From Ancylostoma caninum (taxonomy: Eukaryota > Nematoda > Chromadorea > Rhabditida > Ancylostomatidae), in NCBI GenBank assembly GCA_037903475.1, contig JBAJFG010000384.1, positions 2,177,001 through 2,241,000 on the forward strand: 64,000 nt of DNA, in the 5' to 3' direction. The translations under genes and the position numbers were made by a program. The notes beneath the pieces are model-generated. The model did no database searches. It had not been told where the DNA came from and worked only from the letters and a program-made list of their open reading frames with translations. Below are positions 62,206 through 64,000 of the stretch, one piece after another (the stretch's first letter is position 1; every line of letters begins with the position of its first letter).

Positions 62206-64000
62206 ATGGCATGGCGCTTTCAAGCCTCAAAATTCAAGAATACGACTCCGCACATCCCTAAAAAAGAGGTTGGTTCTCTTGTGGCGTTCTTCCTTTCTTT
62301 ACTGTTTCATCTAGTTTGATTTTTTTTCTCTGAAAAACTCACCTGGTTGGTGAGTCCAATATGTGCATAGTAATTTTCACCACAACCGGAATTCGGAGGA
62401 AACCTCCGCGAACATTTTCGCTCGCAGAGATGAGTCTTGTGTCGTGTAAAGGATTGCCAGTGAATGTCAACTGTGACTAAACACTGAAGCTACATCTATA
62501 TTGCATCGGAGTCCGATCCAGTCGGATAAGAAAATATACGTATCGATCCTTATCCGTGTCTATCCGACGAGGATCGATATGTATCTTTTCCTATCCTTCC
62601 CACCGGATCGGACTTCGATGCACTATAGATGTAGCGTAAGAGTGGTCACCTACTTGCGAAGATATCGCAGCCGCAGCCATGACCACAACTCAGACAAATT
62701 GCCGTGTGAGCGGGCCCCGGTTAAGCGGGTCGCGGCCCGCTCGCATGGCTGTCGTAGCCCGCTCGCACGGTCGCGCCCACTCGCAGGGAAAATCCCGTGC
62801 GAGCGGGCCGCAACAACATAGGTTGGTCCGAAATACCGTGCGAGCGGCCCACAAGAACCGTGCGGGCGGGTTGCGACAACCGTGCGAGCGGGACGCGACA
62901 TGGCCACCGCCCGCTCTACCGAGGCCCGCTCGCAGCCATTTCGCGTCCCGCTCGATCGGACTTTTGTCTGAGTGGTCTACCGGGGCCCGCTCACACAGCA
63001 CTTTTGTCTGAGAACCTGTTGATGTGGGGTAGTGTCCAAACGATGCGACGGTTACGCAGGCTCTGCCATCTGTCACCAATAATACTCTCCTTTCGTGGCA
63101 GGAATCATGAAATGTTAAAAATCTCCAACACAAAAATTTCTGCAAAGTTAATGGGACACGGGGTTGTATTGTGCTTTGCGAAATATCTAGCCGGGACATG
63201 GATAATTACACTACATTTTTCAATGGAGTGCAAGTTTTTGAGCTGTAATGAGTCCGCTTTGTTTTTTTTTCGAGTCTTCTATGCAGCCTTATCCTAATTT
63301 ACTCAAGTCTCTGTGTGAGCTTCGGACAAGCAACTTTTGATTTGGTTACCACAACTTTTGCGTACACGTGAAAAGCTGCACTCTGACGACGACTTTGTTA
63401 GGTGTAACAAATATCCGTCTCCCCTTACATATTTTCGAGTCGTATAAAATCCACACCATCGTGTCATGACTCAGGGTGCACGACGTTAATGTTATTTGCG
63501 GCGCGTTCTCACTAGACTTTGCTCGAACATTGTCGAAGTAGTAAGTCTTTCCAGGTGGTCGCTATGCCAGTAACGAACATGCGTATCTTTGCTTCTCTTT
63601 GTTTCAAATAACTTCATTTCAGGACACCATTTTCGATGTACCCATTGGGAATCTGTCATGTACAAATAATGGTATTCAAGCGAGTGCCAACTATCTGGCA
63701 TTCCATGTGGAGGGTGAAGGTACCCCAGTATACCTTTCCGTGAAATGCTTGAGAAAGAACCATCACCTTTTCAAGAGCACTTTGTTCTGTTTCTAACTCA
63801 ATCAGCTTCAGGTGGAAAACTTGGTGCCTTACCAATTGGTGCGAAGGGAAGACGAACTCGAAAGGATATGGCCATAGTTTGTGCTCATGGAGGTTCATCT
63901 TTAACCTTTCCTTTTGTCCTTTCGGTTTCCCTTCCCACTATATTTGCTGTTTTATAGTTCCATTTTACCAAAATTTCCTTTTTCCAGATCAAGTAGATGA
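62206..64000 (+). CDS. pod-1: POD-1 / coronin-7-like actin-binding protein, 5' end
   Basis: Exons 62206..62268, 63623..63719, 63812..63892 and 63988..64000 (continues past the edge) give the first 84 residues, all phases consistent. It begins MAWRFQASKFKNTT, the coronin-type N-terminus (WRFK-SK-KN), then IFDVPIGNLSCTNNGIQ, ASANYLAFHVEGEGGKLGAL and VCAHGDQVDD, which is where the first WD40 blade of a coronin starts. Coronin-7/POD-1 proteins carry two coronin-type propellers; C. elegans POD-1 binds actin and membranes, and acts in embryo polarity and osmotic protection. A TTCAG acceptor one base before the ATG (62204) is a likely spliced-leader site. Intron 1 holds two inverted-repeat elements. 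Confidence 0.92.
62490..62634. mobile_element. 145-bp fold-back MITE in POD-1 intron 1
   Basis: CTACATCTATATTGCATCGG at the left is inverted at the right as CGATGCACTATAGATGTAG; complementarity continues inward (GTCCGATCC / GGATCGGAC and TATCGATCC / GGATCGATA). Almost the whole element folds on itself. Confidence 0.85.
62689..63012. mobile_element. GC-rich TIR element in POD-1 intron 1
   Basis: Ends CTCAGACAAATTGCCGTGTG and CACACAGCACTTTTGTCTGAG (tip shown to 20: CACAGCACTTTTGTCTGAG) are inverted, followed by GAGCGGGCCCCGG on both sides. The interior is a cluster of direct and inverted GTGCGAGCGGG words. It contrasts sharply with the AT-rich surroundings. No coding capacity. Confidence 0.8.

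Overview
This is eukaryotic DNA, most likely a parasitic strongylid (hookworm-type) nematode. The base for that is: genes split into small exons whose phases match across introns from 53 bp to over 8 kb, TTTCAG-type acceptors lying just before start codons (candidate spliced-leader sites), an N-terminus typical of nematode POD-1/coronin, and a dense load of nematode-style transposons (CR1/L2-like LINE, Penelope-like element, Tc1/mariner, hAT and piggyBac-like MITEs). The species assignment is inference; nothing here is bacterial or plasmid-like.

Three protein-coding host genes can be rebuilt by joining exons with matching phase. (1) A plus-strand gene, 800..14544, has five exons and encodes a 191-residue secreted protein that looks like an IL-17-family cystine-knot cytokine. 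Its last exon is present twice (14425..14544 and 18248..18367) because of a recent tandem segmental duplication. (2) A minus-strand gene, 59811..32346, has eight exons and encodes a 774-residue secreted leucine-rich-repeat protein with an N-terminal cysteine cap and a hydrophobic, GPI-signal-like tail. (3) The 5' end of a plus-strand POD-1/coronin-7 gene begins at 62206 and runs off the right edge. Genes 2 and 3 diverge head to head. A tRNA-Leu(AAG) gene lies antisense in the last intron of gene 1.

Layout: 1-14.5 kb, IL-17-like gene with large introns holding a hAT MITE, a dead Tc1-type transposon and the tRNA. 14-22.4 kb, two-copy tandem duplication of about 4 kb, each copy carrying the terminal exon, a MITE and a perfect 22-bp-arm hairpin. 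19.9-24.4 kb, nested TIR elements, one with an internal tRNA-like promoter, one enclosing a 90-bp hairpin satellite and a 136-bp tandem pair. 24.7-26.4 kb, Penelope-like retroelement (RT plus GIY-YIG endonuclease, frameshifted) ending in a hammerhead-like motif. 27.3-32.0 kb, apparently intact CR1/L2-like LINE with two overlapping ORFs and an (AAAT)n tail. 32.3-59.8 kb, LRR gene, whose introns are packed with MITEs, an internally deleted mariner, a truncated LINE and a 59-bp minisatellite. 62.2-64.0 kb, POD-1 start with three inverted-repeat elements in or beside it.

No functional link between the three host genes is evident. Most long uninterrupted ORFs in the window are transposon ORFs, antisense shadows of exons, or tandem-repeat artefacts; the real host exons are short. 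Exon joins are inferred from splice signals and phase, not from transcript data.
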